Positions 13,183-13,881 of a stretch of 13,881 bases of DNA are shown here, in pieces. Under the pieces are notes generated by a model. The model had not been told where the DNA came from. It saw only the letters and a program-made list of their open reading frames with translations, and did not search any database. Within the stretch, counting starts at the first letter, position 1; every line of letters starts with the position of its first letter. The position numbers were made by a program, and so were the translations under genes. Location: NCBI GenBank assembly GCA_963789885.1, contig CAWBNB010000031.1, forward strand, positions 1 to 13,881, read 5' to 3'. The stretch is from DATEDA01 sp963789885 (GTDB taxonomy: Bacteria; Pseudomonadota; Gammaproteobacteria; Burkholderiales; SG8-39).

Positions 13183-13669
13183 CTTCGCCGCATCGGCCGC
13201 AACGAGCTCGCGGTGATGCAGGCTGCGCTCGCCTACTACGACGCGCAGAAGGAATACGCGCTTGCCGATCGCAACGGCGACGGCGTGCTCGAGTACGCGC
13301 AGCGGCTCCTGAGCACGCCCGGCAAGCAGGACGGGCTGTACTGGGCGGCGCTGCCGGGTGAGGAAGAGAGTCCGCTCGGGCCGGCGTACGCCGACGAGAC
13401 GCCCGGCGCGGGTTACCACGGCTACTTCTTCAGGATCCTCAAAGCAGAGGGGCCGAACGCGCCGGGTGGGGCCCACGTCTACACGATCCGGGGCCGCATG
13501 ATCGCGGGCTTCGCGCTCGTCGCCTGGCCGGTGAAGTACGACGATACCGGCGTGATGACCCCACGACGGCCAGGTGTACGAGAAGGATCTCGGCCCGGGG
13601 ACCGGCGCGGTCGCACGGGCGATGACGCGGTTCGATCCCGATTCGAGCTGGCAAAAGGTGACGCTGTGA
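13183..13669 (+). pseudogene. DUF2950 family protein, 5'-truncated and frameshifted
   Basis: From ~13183 the frame gives LRRIGRNELAVMQAALAYYD, AQKEYALADRNGDGVLEYAQ, SPLGPAYADETPGAGYHGYF and GRMIAGFALVAWPVKYDDTGVMT, the conserved C-terminal two thirds of DUF2950. After ACC 13558-13560 the frame is lost; reading resumes one base later with HDGQVYEKDLGPGT and ends FDPDSSWQKVTL-stop at 13667-13669. About four residues (normally a short hydrophobic strand after VMT) are deleted out of frame. The N-terminal half and signal peptide are missing, with an in-frame TGA at 13150. DUF2950 proteins are exported proteins of unknown function. GTG 13213 or ATG 13216 could start a short product but would not give a whole domain. 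Confidence 0.82.
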
Positions 13670-13758
13670 AACGAGCGCTGCTCCCTGCTGCGGCCGCGAC
13701 CGGGTGTGGGCGAGCACCCCTGAACGTGTGGACGCGCCCGGATAGCGCCCGGCGGTGA
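13666..13758 (+). CDS. Possible start of a truncated lipoprotein
   Basis: GTG at 13666 overlaps the DUF2950 stop (GTGA), an arrangement typical of coupled genes. It encodes 30 residues: KRALLPAAAATGC resembles a lipoprotein signal with an A-T-G-C lipobox, then RAPLNVWTRPD and a stop. Too short for a known family; probably the beginning of a gene that followed DUF2950 in the ancestor. Confidence 0.25.
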   Translation: MKRALLPAAAATGCGRAPLNVWTRPDSARR

Positions 13759-13763
13759 TCTTG

Positions 13764-13791
13764 ATCTCGTCGATCGCGTGATCGACGAGAT
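13764..13791. repeat. 12-4-12 perfect inverted repeat
   Basis: ATCTCGTCGATC (13764-13775) and GATCGACGAGAT (13780-13791) are exact reverse complements around GCGT. No T-run follows on either strand. On the minus strand it encodes part of an open stretch (LLDHLVDHAIDEIKITAGRY) that I cannot assign, so the symmetry might be incidental to coding, or it may be a protein-binding or transposon-related site. Confidence 0.55.
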
Positions 13792-13881
13792 GATCCAGCA
13801 GCGACGTCGACCCTCAAGTGGTCGCGCCCACCACGCCCGCCCTGGCGGCGGGTAGAACGTAAAATACCCACGTGGTTTGAA

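Overview
The window is GC-rich throughout, with dense, mostly leftward genes. Its gene content (a Bug/TctC-type periplasmic solute receptor, an OmpA-family protein with a proline-rich linker, an SphA/phenol-degradation-type outer-membrane protein, DUF2092, DUF2950, HdeD) suggests a Gram-negative proteobacterium, most likely a betaproteobacterium of the Burkholderiales type. That assignment is inferred from gene families only.

Layout. (1) Positions 1-5230, minus strand: six co-directional genes for envelope or exported proteins. In transcription order they are a DUF2092 periplasmic protein, a small secreted Asn-repeat protein, an SphA-like outer-membrane protein, a 95-residue secreted two-Cys protein, aquaporin Z, and an arylsulfatase that is frameshifted and runs off the left edge. 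The first three genes are tightly spaced (14 and 27 nt) and look like one operon; the rest may be read through. (2) 5231-7383: a decayed 3' fragment of a Crp/Fnr regulator, an intact OmpA-family gene, and a 3' fragment of an AraC-family regulator. (3) 7380-9696: a winged-helix/TPR regulator on the minus strand, diverging from an HdeD-type membrane protein. Their shared 337-bp spacer carries a 13-bp direct repeat and an 8-bp inverted repeat. (4) 9697-12178: a strong intrinsic terminator, a 47-residue single-span membrane protein, an intact Crp/Fnr-type regulator that is a paralogue of the fragment in (2), the first codons of a lost MFS transporter, and an orphan Bug receptor. (5) 12179-13881: mobile-element and pseudogene debris. 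It holds a transposase 3' end abutting a tyrosine-recombinase fragment, an antitoxin-type XRE gene without a toxin but with a near-consensus promoter/operator, and a truncated, frameshifted DUF2950 gene.

As a whole the window reads as an envelope/stress gene cluster flanked by rearranged DNA. At least six gene remnants (Crp, AraC, MFS, transposase, integrase, DUF2950) lie between intact genes, and the two Crp loci share their 3' flanks, which points to duplication followed by decay. No RNA gene and no CRISPR array was seen. I found no defence system or other clearly novel machine. The most unusual candidates are the six-gene envelope cluster, the orphan antitoxin with its short leader ORF, and two small unannotated proteins.
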